The translations under genes and the position numbers were made by a program. DNA of 40,282 nucleotides from Clostridiales bacterium (GTDB lineage Bacteria > Bacillota > Clostridia > Lachnospirales > Lachnospiraceae). The notes beneath the pieces are model-generated. The model did no database searches and was not told the origin of the DNA. It worked only from the letters and a program-made list of their open reading frames with translations. Positions 8,834-16,309 of this stretch are shown here, one piece after another. The stretch spans positions 1 to 40,282 of the forward strand of contig JAQYAH010000063.1 in NCBI GenBank assembly GCA_029227635.1, read 5' to 3'. Numbering within the stretch: the stretch's first letter is position 1; each line of letters begins with the position of its first letter.

Positions 8834-9772
8834 ATGGCAAAAGGACGCAACAAGACAATTTCACTCACATTGGAGGAGGGAAGGGAGTACCTGGACAAGG
8901 TACTGATTCCGGAAAAGGATCGCCCCATACCCCTCTCAGAGTGCAGAAACCGCACTATCCTTGGGGATGTGCTGGAGACGGCAGAACTTTTGCCCCGGGA
9001 GAGTTTCAATCTGATCATCGCGGATCCCCCTTACAATCTCACCAAGGAGTTCCACGGAAGTACTTTTGCAAAAAAAGACCCGAAGGAATACGAGGATTAC
9101 ACCAGAAGGTGGCTCTCGGCAGTGATTCCCCTTCTCAAAGAGAACGGAACCATCTATGTGTGCTGTGACTGGGAGTCATCTCTCATCATAGGACAGGTCC
9201 TTGGGGAGTTTGTCCGGATCCGAAACCGCATCACCTGGCAGCGAGAGAAGGGCCGGGGGGCGAAGGATAACTGGAAAAACAGCATGGAGGACATCTGGTA
9301 CGGAGTGAAGGGCAAAGAACCCACCTTCAACCTGGATGCGGTGAAGCAAAGACGCCGGGTCATTGCCCCTTATAAAAAAGACGGAGTCCCCAAAGACTGG
9401 ACCCAGGATGGCTCTATGAAATACCGGGACACCTGTCCCTCAAACTTTTGGGATGACATCACCGTGCCGTTCTGGTCCATGCCGGAGAACACGGAGCATC
9501 CTACCCAGAAGCCGGAGAAGCTCATGGCGAAGCTGATCCTGGCCAGTTCAAACGAGGGGGATGTGGTTTTTGATCCTTTTCTCGGTTCAGGCACCACCTC
9601 GGTGACGGCCCTGAAGCTAAAACGGGACTACTGTGGCTGTGAGATCAACCCAAGATATGCACTGTGGGCGGAATACCGGCTGTCCAAAGCAAAAGAAGAT
9701 CCCAGGATCCAGGGCTATGAAGACCGGGTTTTCTGGGAGAGAAATACGAAACCGGAGAAGATCAAGGAGTAA
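8834..9772 (+). CDS. DNA methyltransferase, N6-adenine/N4-cytosine type, beta-class order
   Basis: A 312-aa SAM-dependent DNA methylase. Motif IV, D64-PPY in IADPPYNLT, comes before the SAM-binding motif I, F-D247-PFLGSGTT. This order defines the beta class (CcrM/HinfI-like). A GTEHPTQKPEKL-like element (NTEHPTQKPEKL) precedes motif I as is usual. No restriction endonuclease or specificity subunit is next to it; the neighbours are cyuA and an HD hydrolase, so it looks like a solitary methylase. DPPY is most often adenine-specific, but N4-cytosine activity cannot be excluded. The recognition site cannot be read from sequence. Confidence 0.88.
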   Translation: MAKGRNKTISLTLEEGREYLDKVLIPEKDRPIPLSECRNRTILGDVLETAELLPRESFNLIIADPPYNLTKEFHGSTFAKKDPKEYEDYTRRWLSAVIPLLKENGTIYVCCDWESSLIIGQVLGEFVRIRNRITWQREKGRGAKDNWKNSMEDIWYGVKGKEPTFNLDAVKQRRRVIAPYKKDGVPKDWTQDGSMKYRDTCPSNFWDDITVPFWSMPENTEHPTQKPEKLMAKLILASSNEGDVVFDPFLGSGTTSVTALKLKRDYCGCEINPRYALWAEYRLSKAKEDPRIQGYEDRVFWERNTKPEKIKE

Positions 9773-9777
9773 GGAAA

Positions 9778-10347
9778 ATGCTGACACTTGAAAGAGCAAA
9801 AGAATTAAACGCAACAATGGTAACCGAACCTCATCTCATAAAGCATGCCTTAAGCGTAAGTGCGGCGATGGGCGCTATGGCGGAGAAGTTCGGAGAGGAT
9901 AAGGAGCACTGGGAGGCAGTGGGCTACCTTCACGATTATGACTACGAGAAGTTCCCTGAGGAGCATCTGGCTCACACAAAGGAACCTCTTTTGGAGGCAG
10001 GAGTTTCGGAAGAAGACGTGAGAGCGATCCTCTCCCACGGCTACGGCATCTGCACCGATGTGGAGCCGGTAACCAACATGGAGAAAAGCCTTTTCACCGT
10101 GGATGAGCTCACCGGAATAATCTCTGCGGCGGCACTCATGCGCCCCACCGGAATCACCGACCTTTCTGTAAAAAGCTTCATGAAGAAATTCAAAGACAAG
10201 CGCTTCGCGGCAAAATGCGACAGAGAACTCATCTTAAAAGGCTGTGAGATGCTGGGTATGGAGATCAGAGAGGTTGCGGAGATCTGTATCAGAGGCATGC
10301 AGGTATACGCCGAGGAATTGGAGCTTGCCGGAAAAGCTGAGGAATAA
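9778..10347 (+). CDS. HD-domain hydrolase
   Basis: A 189-aa protein with an HD-type phosphohydrolase fold. The conserved His in IKHALSVSAAMG, the HD pair in VGYLHDYDYEKFP and a later Asp in TVDELTGII are present, which suggests a divalent-metal site. The substrate may be a nucleotide or other phosphoester; the family alone does not say. It starts 5 nt after the methylase stop, and its TAA overlaps the next ATG by 1 nt (TAATG), so the three genes probably form one transcript. Confidence 0.8.
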   Translation: MLTLERAKELNATMVTEPHLIKHALSVSAAMGAMAEKFGEDKEHWEAVGYLHDYDYEKFPEEHLAHTKEPLLEAGVSEEDVRAILSHGYGICTDVEPVTNMEKSLFTVDELTGIISAAALMRPTGITDLSVKSFMKKFKDKRFAAKCDRELILKGCEMLGMEIREVAEICIRGMQVYAEELELAGKAEE

Positions 10348-10964
10348 TGATCTACCTTTTGCGCCACGGTCAGACCGAACTGAATAAGCAAAACCTGATG
10401 CAGGGACAGTGCGATCATCCCCTAAACGAGCAGGGACGACTTCAGGCAAAGAACGCCGGAAAAGTGATCAGGGACAGCGGACTTAAGTTTGACAGGGTTT
10501 TCTCCAGCCCTTTGAGGCGGGCGGTGGAAACCGGTGAGATCGCCCTTTGCGTTTCCGGGGAGGAGTTCATCTTGGATGATCGCCTCATGGAAATGTCCTA
10601 TGGTCCCTACGAGGAGACGGACGTGAAGGAGCTGACCCTTTTTGCTATGAATTTTCTGAAGGACCCGGAGAGTTATCCCGCCCCTGAGGGAATCGAGGGG
10701 GGACTTGAGCTAAGAGCCAGGCTTTTGGAGTTTGCCCGGGAAAATCTTTTTGCAAAAGATGAGGAGAACATCCTGGTCATCTCCCACCAGATTGCCCTCA
10801 GGGAGCTGCTCTGCGTACTCATGGGGCTTTCCTGGAGAGACCTGAAGGGACACTGGCTCTCAAACTGTGACATCTGTGAGGTAAAAGGGGCCGACGGCAA
10901 AAACCCGGTTCCCGTGAGGATTCTGGGAAGGGACGAAAAACATGATACCAACTTCAGTCTCTGA
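10347..10964 (+). CDS. Histidine phosphatase family (phosphoglycerate mutase-like)
   Basis: A 205-aa histidine phosphatase. The catalytic motif LRHGQTELN lies at residues 4-12, with an SSPLRRAVETGEIA arginine motif and the second catalytic His in ISHQIALRELL. It resembles broad-specificity phosphatases such as CobC or PhoE more than glycolytic mutase. Translation is coupled to the HD gene by TAATG. No cobalamin genes are nearby, so a CobC role is not supported. Confidence 0.83.
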   Translation: MIYLLRHGQTELNKQNLMQGQCDHPLNEQGRLQAKNAGKVIRDSGLKFDRVFSSPLRRAVETGEIALCVSGEEFILDDRLMEMSYGPYEETDVKELTLFAMNFLKDPESYPAPEGIEGGLELRARLLEFARENLFAKDEENILVISHQIALRELLCVLMGLSWRDLKGHWLSNCDICEVKGADGKNPVPVRILGRDEKHDTNFSL

Positions 10965-10967
10965 GTG

Positions 10968-10996
10968 TTGAAAGGGAGAAATTCTTGTATTATAAT
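10968..10996 (+). promoter_or_regulatory. Promoter of the DUF1858 gene
   Basis: TTGAAA (10968-10973), 17-nt spacer, perfect TATAAT (10991-10996). Transcription should start near 11003, leaving a leader of about 60 nt before the ATG at 11066. A strong AAGGAGG lies at about 11050-11056. Confidence 0.8.
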
Positions 10997-11065
10997 TATT
11001 CCGTTACGCGGCAAAGCAATTCATTGTATGTCATAGGAAAGTGACATAATAAGGAGGACAAATAG

Positions 11066-11269
11066 ATGGCTGAAGTAAACAAGTCAATGACTATGGGCGA
11101 GATTCTTGATATCGATATGGGTATCGCAGAGATCCTTCTTGAGGCTGGAATGCACTGTGTAGGTTGCCCCGCACATGCTATGGAGCCCCTGGAAGACGGT
11201 GCAGCAATGCACGGAATCAATGCGGACGAGCTTGTTGCTGAGATCAACAAATATCTTGCATCCAAATAG
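11066..11269 (+). CDS. DUF1858 small redox-disulfide protein
   Basis: A 67-aa protein of the DUF1858 family, also called hybrid-cluster-protein-associated redox disulfide domain. After a helical N-terminus (TMGEILDIDMGIAEILLEAG) comes C31-VG-C34 in MHCVGCPAHA. Function is unproven; the CxxC suggests thiol redox chemistry or metal binding. It has its own promoter and terminator, so it is a monocistronic unit. Its position directly before the copper operon may or may not be meaningful. Confidence 0.85.
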   Translation: MAEVNKSMTMGEILDIDMGIAEILLEAGMHCVGCPAHAMEPLEDGAAMHGINADELVAEINKYLASK

Positions 11270-11292
11270 GATAATAATTTAGAATGAATCTG

Positions 11293-11328
11293 TATCCGGC
11301 AGGCATAAAACCCTGCCGGATAATTTTT
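11293..11328 (+). terminator. Terminator of the DUF1858 gene
   Basis: TATCCGGCAGG (11293-11303) pairs perfectly over 11 bp with CCTGCCGGATA (11312-11322) across an 8-nt loop, followed by TTTTT at 11324-11328. Confidence 0.9.
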
Positions 11329-11331
11329 GTC

Positions 11332-11360
11332 TTGACAGATACCCTCAGGGGGTATAGCGA
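11332..11360 (+). promoter_or_regulatory. csoR-copA promoter with CsoR operator
   Basis: A consensus -35 TTGACA (11332-11337) is followed by the inverted repeat ATACCC-N5-GGGTAT at 11339-11355. This is the dyad form of known CsoR/RcnR-class operators (TACCC...GGGTA). It fills the space between -35 and -10, so a bound repressor would block RNA polymerase. The -10 is unclear: TATAGC at 11353-11358 is the best candidate but has a 15-nt spacer. Autoregulation by the CsoR encoded 40 nt downstream is the natural reading. Confidence 0.8.
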
Positions 11361-11395
11361 TAGATATACCGTTATCTGGATATAGGAGAATCGAA

Positions 11396-11707
11396 ATGGA
11401 AGAGACTAACAAGGGCTGCGGATGCTGCAACAAGACCACCCACAGGACCCCGGAGGAGCAGCGGCTTCTCATCAACCGGCTTAATCGTATCGAAGGGCAG
11501 ATCAGGGGGCTTAAGCGCATGGTGGAGACGGACACCTACTGCACCGACATTCTTACCCAGTCGGCAGCGGTGAATGCGGCGGTTAATTCTTTTAACAAGG
11601 AGCTGCTTGCCAGCCACATAAGGGGCTGCGTGGCAAGAGACATAAGAGAGGGCAAGGACGAGGTGGTTGATGAACTCGTTGAGGTCCTCAGGAAACTGAT
11701 GAAATAG
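11396..11707 (+). CDS. csoR: CsoR-family metal-sensing repressor
   Basis: A 103-aa four-helix DUF156 repressor. The Cu(I) ligand set Cys-His-Cys is present as C49 (TYCTDI), H74 and C78 (SHIRGC), which matches copper-sensing CsoR rather than formaldehyde- or nickel-sensing relatives. The DNA-contact helix LLINRLNRIEGQIRGLKRMV is typical. An extra Cys-rich N-terminal tail (C8, C10, C11) is present and could add metal binding. The ATG has AGGAG 8 nt upstream (TATAGGAGAATCGAAATGG). It is transcribed with copA, only 11 nt before it, and is expected to release the operator when copper binds. Confidence 0.9.
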   Translation: MEETNKGCGCCNKTTHRTPEEQRLLINRLNRIEGQIRGLKRMVETDTYCTDILTQSAAVNAAVNSFNKELLASHIRGCVARDIREGKDEVVDELVEVLRKLMK

Positions 11708-11718
11708 AGGTGATGATA

Positions 11719-14244
11719 ATGAAACAATACTTGGTGTCAGGCATGAGCTGTGCCGCCTGTCAGGCCCGGGTGGAGAAGGCAGTCTTAAAGGTGCCCGGGG
11801 TGGAGAGCTGCGCCGTGAGCCTTTTGACCAACTCAATGGGGGTGGAAGGTACCGCAAAGCCTGAAGAGATAATGAGAGCTGTGAAGGCGGCAGGTTATGA
11901 AGCTAAGGAGAAGGCTGATTCCGGGGCAAGGAGCACTGCCTGCCAGGGCGAGGATATTTTGGAGGACACTGAGACCCCGGCGCTTAAGCGGAGACTTGTA
12001 TGTTCCCTCGGCTTTCTAATAGTTCTGATGTACATATCCATGGGACACTCTATGGCAGGGCTCCCCTTGCCGGAGGGACTGGCGGGAAACCCCGGAACGC
12101 AGGGGCTTCTTCAGCTCCTTTTAACCACCGCGGTGATGATCATCAACCGGAAGTTTTTTGTAAGCGGAGCAAAGAGTATCCTTAACAAAGCTCCCAACAT
12201 GGATGCCCTGGTTTCCCTTGGAGCAGCTTCAGCTTACGGTTACAGCACATGGGAGCTTTTCGTGATCCTGGATCTCATGAATAAGGGTCTTTCGAAGCAG
12301 GCCATGATGACTTTGCATGGACTCTATTTTGAGTCCGGAGCCATGATCCTGACCCTCATCACAGTGGGAAAGATGTTGGAGGCCCGTTCTAAGGGCAAGA
12401 CCACAGATGCACTGAAGAGCCTCATGAAACTGACTCCGGACACGGCAGCGGTGGAGATTGACGGGGAGGAGAGAAGGATCCCGGTGGGGGAACTGAACAT
12501 TGGAGATATCTTCCTTGTACGCCCGGGAGAGAATATACCTATTGACGGTACCGTAATAGAAGGAGTCACCGGGGTGGACGAATCCACTCTCACCGGAGAG
12601 AGTATTCCGGTGGACAAGGGAGAGGGAAGCAGAGTTTATGCAGGAACCACCAACTGCAACGGTTTTATCCGGTGCCGGGCGATCTGCAGGGGAGAAGATA
12701 CAACTCTTTCCAAGATAATTCAGATGGTGAGTGAGGCGGCGGCAACCAAGGCGCCCATTGCCAAGATCGCAGACAAAGTCTCCGGAGTTTTCGTTCCCGC
12801 GGTCATCGCCATTGGGGTGGTGACAGGGGTTATCTGGCTTTTGCTTGGGAAGGATATTGGTTATGCCCTTGGGAGAGCCATATCAGTGCTGGTGATAAGC
12901 TGTCCCTGCTCACTGGGGCTTGCAACCCCTGTAGCCATAATGGTGGCAAGCGGCAAAGGTGCCCGAAACGGCATCCTGTTTAAGACCTCCGCGGTCATGG
13001 AGCGCACCGGCAGGACGACCATTGCAGTGTTGGATAAGACCGGAACCATAACTCAGGGAAAGCCCGAAGTCACAGATATCCTTCCCGGAAAGGGAACGAC
13101 GGCGGAAGAGCTTATGGAGACGGCCTACTCCCTGGAGATAAAGAGCGAGCACCCGTTGGCCAATGCTATAATAGCAAAAGCGGAAGAACTTTCCCTTTCG
13201 GCTTTTCCGGTTTCGGAGTTTGAGGCCCTGACCGGCCATGGTCTTTTTGCAAAAGCCGGGGAGGACCGGATCCTCGGAGGCAGCATGGACTTTCTTGAGA
13301 GCCGAATCCCTGAGGCAAAAGCCTTCCGACAGGAGGCAGACAGACTTTCCGAGGAGGGTAAGACCCCTCTCGTTTTTTCAAAAGGAAACGCTGTTCTTGG
13401 AATCATTGGGGTGGCGGACACCCTCAAGGAGGACAGCACAAAAGCCATTGCGGAGCTGAAAAATATGGGTATCCGGGTGGTAATGCTCACCGGAGACAAT
13501 AAGCGAACTGCAAGTGCCATAGGGGCAAAAGCCGGAGTGGACGAGGTGATCGCAGGAGTTCTCCCCGAGGGCAAGGAAAAAGCCGTGAGAAAGCTCAAAG
13601 AAGAGGGAGTAGTGGCCATGGTAGGAGACGGAATCAATGACGCCCCGGCCCTTACTTCTGCGGATATCGGAATCGCCATTGGGGCAGGAGCTGACGTGGC
13701 AGTGGACGCAGCGCAAGTGGTGCTCATGAAAAACAGCCTTCTGGATGTGCCGGCGGCAATAAGACTCAGCAGAGGAGCCCTAAGAAATATTCACCAGAAT
13801 CTGTTCTGGGCCTTTTTCTACAACTGCCTGGGAATCCCCCTGGCGGCAGGAGCTTTCGTAAAACTACTGGGATGGCAGCTGAACCCCATGTTTGCTGCAG
13901 CGGCCATGAGCCTTTCCAGCTTCTGTGTGGTGACTAATGCCCTGAGGCTGAATCTTTTGAACATATATGACCCCGGAAAGGACTTCCGGATCAGAAATAA
14001 AAACAACAAATCTGAAGAAAAGGAGATAGTAAACATGGAAAAAACAATTATAATAGAGGGTATGATGTGCGGTCATTGTGAGGCCCATGCAAAAAAGGCT
14101 CTTGAGGCCATCGACGGAGTTGAGGAGGCAATAGCAAGCCACACCGCCGGCAATGCGGTGGTTACTCTCTCAAAGGAAGTTTCTGATGCGGAGCTCAGAA
14201 GCGCTGTGGAGGGTGAAGGCTACAAGGTGATCGAGATCCGATAA
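11719..14244 (+). CDS. copA: Copper-exporting P1B-type ATPase with a fused C-terminal CopZ domain
   Basis: An 841-aa P-type ATPase that pumps Cu(I) out of the cell. An N-terminal HMA domain carries C11-AA-C14 (GMSCAAC). After membrane helices come the TGES actuator loop, the C395-P-C397 transport motif, the phosphorylated D439 in DKTGT, H478-P479 of the nucleotide domain, and GDGINDAPAL. Unusually, after the last helices a linker leads in frame into a second HMA domain (residues 773-841) with C784-GH-C787, the same size as a free CopZ chaperone. The GTG at 11710 and ATG at 11713 are passed over for the ATG at 11719, which has AGAGG 8 nt upstream. The gene is controlled with csoR. Confidence 0.92.
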   Translation: MKQYLVSGMSCAACQARVEKAVLKVPGVESCAVSLLTNSMGVEGTAKPEEIMRAVKAAGYEAKEKADSGARSTACQGEDILEDTETPALKRRLVCSLGFLIVLMYISMGHSMAGLPLPEGLAGNPGTQGLLQLLLTTAVMIINRKFFVSGAKSILNKAPNMDALVSLGAASAYGYSTWELFVILDLMNKGLSKQAMMTLHGLYFESGAMILTLITVGKMLEARSKGKTTDALKSLMKLTPDTAAVEIDGEERRIPVGELNIGDIFLVRPGENIPIDGTVIEGVTGVDESTLTGESIPVDKGEGSRVYAGTTNCNGFIRCRAICRGEDTTLSKIIQMVSEAAATKAPIAKIADKVSGVFVPAVIAIGVVTGVIWLLLGKDIGYALGRAISVLVISCPCSLGLATPVAIMVASGKGARNGILFKTSAVMERTGRTTIAVLDKTGTITQGKPEVTDILPGKGTTAEELMETAYSLEIKSEHPLANAIIAKAEELSLSAFPVSEFEALTGHGLFAKAGEDRILGGSMDFLESRIPEAKAFRQEADRLSEEGKTPLVFSKGNAVLGIIGVADTLKEDSTKAIAELKNMGIRVVMLTGDNKRTASAIGAKAGVDEVIAGVLPEGKEKAVRKLKEEGVVAMVGDGINDAPALTSADIGIAIGAGADVAVDAAQVVLMKNSLLDVPAAIRLSRGALRNIHQNLFWAFFYNCLGIPLAAGAFVKLLGWQLNPMFAAAAMSLSSFCVVTNALRLNLLNIYDPGKDFRIRNKNNKSEEKEIVNMEKTIIIEGMMCGHCEAHAKKALEAIDGVEEAIASHTAGNAVVTLSKEVSDAELRSAVEGEGYKVIEIR
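14020..14244 (+). other. copZ: Internal ribosome binding site and possible free CopZ inside copA
   Basis: AAGGAG at 14020-14025 stands 9 nt before an in-frame ATG at 14035, inside the copA reading frame. Initiation there would give a 69-residue protein beginning MEKTIIIEGMMCGHCEAHAK, a complete CopZ-like Cu(I) chaperone. The preceding linker NKNNKSEEKEIVN looks like a translated intergenic region. The fusion protein is read directly from the sequence; production of the short form is an inference from spacing and quality of the ribosome site. Confidence 0.55.
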
Positions 14245-14285
14245 TGTTTCTTCCTAATAAGGCTCCGAAGTAAAGGAGAGATAAG

Positions 14286-15299
14286 ATGAACTACAACGAA
14301 GTGATCGAAAATGCAAGACCGGTGATCGGCAGATTCTGCAAAGCCTGCCCTGAGTGCAACGGACGGGCCTGCAAAAATCAGATTCCCGGCCCCGGCGCCA
14401 AGGGCGTGGGGGATACCGCAATGAGAAACTATGATGCCTGGAAAGAGATCCGGGTACAGATGGATACTCTTATAGAGAACAAGCCTGTGGACACTTCCAT
14501 AGAGCTTTTCGGTAAGAAGTTCAAGTACCCGTTTTTTGCGGGACCGGTTGGCGCAGTAAACCTTCACTACGGGGACAAGTATGACGACGTTACCTACAAT
14601 GACATCCTGGTCTCAGCCTGTGCCGGGGCCGGAATTGCGGCTTTTACCGGCGACGGAACTAATCCTGAGGTCATGAAGGCGGCTACCCGGGCAATAAGAG
14701 CAGTGGACGGACTTGGAATCCCAACTGTAAAGCCCTGGAACTTCGGTACAGTCCACGAGAAGCTGGAGATGGTTAAGGAAGCCGGAGCTTTTGCGGTGGC
14801 TATGGATGTGGACGCGGCTGGACTGCCGTTCCTTAAGAACATGACTCCTCCTGCCGGAAGCAAATCAGTGGAGGAGCTTAAGAAAATTATTGAAGACGGA
14901 GGTCTTCCCTTCATCGTAAAGGGAGTTATGACCGCAAAGGGCGCCCTTAAGGCAAAAGAAGCCGGGGCCTCAGCCATCATCGTTTCCAACCATGGAGGCC
15001 GGGTGCTTGACCAGTGTCCTGCCACAGCGGAAGTGTTGGAAGAGATTGTTGAGGTCGTAGGGGATTCAATGAAGATACTGGTGGACGGCGGAATCCGATC
15101 CGGTGTGGATGTGTTCAAGGCTCTCGCCATGGGGGCAGACGGGGTGCTGATTGCCAGACCTTTCGTCACCGCGGTTTACGGCGGAGGCAAAGAGGGCGTG
15201 GAAGCCTATGTCAGCAAGATTGCCGGAGAGCTGGCGGATACCATGGCCATGTGCGGGGTGCACAAAATTGAGGATATTGGTCCGGAACATATTTGGTAA
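14286..15299 (+). CDS. FMN-dependent alpha-hydroxy-acid dehydrogenase/oxidase family
   Basis: A 337-aa TIM-barrel flavoprotein of the lactate oxidase/glycolate oxidase superfamily. The catalytic His and Arg are in IIVSNHGGRVLDQ, and the phosphate-binding end is ILVDGGIRSGVDVFKALAMGAD. An uncommon N-terminal cysteine cluster, C18-x2-C21-x2-C24-x4-C29, precedes the barrel and could bind a metal or Fe-S cluster. AAAGGAG sits 8 nt upstream of the ATG. It lies 41 nt after copA with no terminator or clear promoter between, so copper-controlled expression is possible. The physiological substrate is unknown. Confidence 0.85.
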   Translation: MNYNEVIENARPVIGRFCKACPECNGRACKNQIPGPGAKGVGDTAMRNYDAWKEIRVQMDTLIENKPVDTSIELFGKKFKYPFFAGPVGAVNLHYGDKYDDVTYNDILVSACAGAGIAAFTGDGTNPEVMKAATRAIRAVDGLGIPTVKPWNFGTVHEKLEMVKEAGAFAVAMDVDAAGLPFLKNMTPPAGSKSVEELKKIIEDGGLPFIVKGVMTAKGALKAKEAGASAIIVSNHGGRVLDQCPATAEVLEEIVEVVGDSMKILVDGGIRSGVDVFKALAMGADGVLIARPFVTAVYGGGKEGVEAYVSKIAGELADTMAMCGVHKIEDIGPEHIW

Positions 15300-15319
15300 T
15301 ATAAGATTTAATGCTAAGG

Positions 15320-15357
15320 GGCATCGAAACACAGCAGTGTGTTTCGATGCCTCTTTG
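15320..15357 (+). terminator. Terminator after the alpha-hydroxy-acid dehydrogenase gene
   Basis: GGCATCGAAACACA (15320-15333) pairs perfectly over 14 bp with TGTGTTTCGATGCC (15338-15351) around a GCAG loop; a short T-rich stretch follows. Confidence 0.8.
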
Positions 15358-15439
15358 ATCTTGAAACAATGACCTGGATTTGGCTTTTGGAAAATGCGGT
15401 CACCAAAGTCAGGGCTTTGTCCCGTCCCTAATCGCCGCA

Positions 15440-15486
15440 AAAACAAAAAAGGATGTGACCCCGAAATGAGGTCACATCCAAAAAAG
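15440..15486 (-). terminator. Terminator of mecA
   Basis: On the reverse strand GGATGTGACC (15480-15471) and GGTCACATCC (15460-15451) form a 10-bp stem flanked by TTTTTTGTTTTT on the 3' side. It is placed just after the mecA stop. Confidence 0.88.
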
Positions 15487-15492
15487 TTCACC

Positions 15493-16152
15493 TTAGAATT
15501 CTGCAAGGGTCTGAAGCGCATTGGCTCCGATCATAAGCTCGCAGTGTTCTTCAAGGAAGGCGAGTATTCCGCCGTTAGTGTAGTTCTGAATACCGTACTC
15601 GGTGAGCATATTGCAAACCCGGAAGTAGTCAGTACCCTCCTTACCTTCTGCAGAGACTACAAGAATATAGTCGTTGGTTACCTGATCTTTGTATAAGGAA
15701 TTCGAACCGTCGTACACGCCCTTCAACATGTGGGCGGCACGGATGATGGAGTCAAGGTGCTGGAACACGAAGACCCTTATCATGTGGAACGGGGACGAAT
15801 CATTATTATTGTTATCAAAACCCTCAAGTTTCATATCCGTTTCCGGAATGGGAGTCTCACCTAAAGCTTTGGAAAGCTTGGGAAAACGGCTGTCTATAAG
15901 TTCGGGAGTGTCTACCTTGGTGATGATCAGGGAGATGGAATCCTGAGAGGTTGGAACGGCCTCGATCATAAGAGGAGCGTTTCCGACTTCGAAACCGAAT
16001 TCATCATTGGCCTGATCCATCATATCCTGAAAAAGCATCTTGGCCTTCTCTGTTCCGTAGGCAAGCTCGCTGAGCTTAAGCTGTCGGGCTATTAAATCTG
16101 CAGAAGTAAGTGTACAGCGGATCTGATGGTCATTAATCTTCTCTATTTTCAT
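15493..16152 (-). CDS. mecA: Adaptor protein MecA
   Basis: A 219-aa MecA adaptor. The start MKIEKINDHQIRCTLTSADL and the C-terminal half (IRVFVFQHLDSIIRAAHML, then a final VRFHV-like region and LAFLEEHCELMI) match MecA/YpbH, which deliver substrates to the ClpC-ClpP protease. In Bacillus it targets ComK. A central low-complexity linker GFDNNNNDSSPF separates the substrate-binding and ClpC-binding domains, as is usual. AAAGGAG stands 9 nt before the ATG. It is a single-gene unit with its own promoter (16209-16237) and terminator. Confidence 0.92.
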   Translation of the reverse strand: MKIEKINDHQIRCTLTSADLIARQLKLSELAYGTEKAKMLFQDMMDQANDEFGFEVGNAPLMIEAVPTSQDSISLIITKVDTPELIDSRFPKLSKALGETPIPETDMKLEGFDNNNNDSSPFHMIRVFVFQHLDSIIRAAHMLKGVYDGSNSLYKDQVTNDYILVVSAEGKEGTDYFRVCNMLTEYGIQNYTNGGILAFLEEHCELMIGANALQTLAEF

Positions 16153-16208
16153 TGAATCATCTCCTTTGTACTTATTTTACAGCAACCCATAGTATTGGGA
16201 TTCTTGTT

Positions 16209-16237
16209 ATTATATCCAAAAAAAGTGATTCTGTAAA
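16209..16237 (-). promoter_or_regulatory. Promoter of mecA
   Basis: On the reverse strand TTTACA (16237-16232), 17 nt, perfect TATAAT (16214-16209). Start of transcription near 16202, about 50 nt before the ATG. Confidence 0.8.
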
Positions 16238-16274
16238 GGGTGCCGGGAGTATCTTTGCTCCAGCAAAAAAAGAC

Positions 16275-16303
16275 TTGCAAAAAGAACACACAACATATAT
16301 AAT
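16275..16303 (+). promoter_or_regulatory. Promoter of a probable non-coding RNA
   Basis: TTGCAA (16275-16280), 17-nt spacer, perfect TATAAT (16298-16303). It is divergent from the mecA promoter. No coding gene starts within 290 nt downstream. Confidence 0.78.
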
Positions 16304-16309
16304 ATGTTA

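Noticed and set aside
10347-10964. CobC alpha-ribazole phosphatase
   Set aside because: The histidine phosphatase family is clear, but no cobalamin genes are nearby and the family cannot be divided by motif alone.
8834-10964. Methylase, HD hydrolase and histidine phosphatase as a defence island
   Set aside because: The genes are tightly spaced, but the base composition is like that of the neighbours, there are no nuclease, helicase or mobile genes, and all three families have common housekeeping members.
14010-14035. Programmed frameshift site between the copA core and the CopZ domain
   Set aside because: The domains are already in the same frame, and no slippery heptamer with a downstream structure is evident; internal initiation is the simpler idea.
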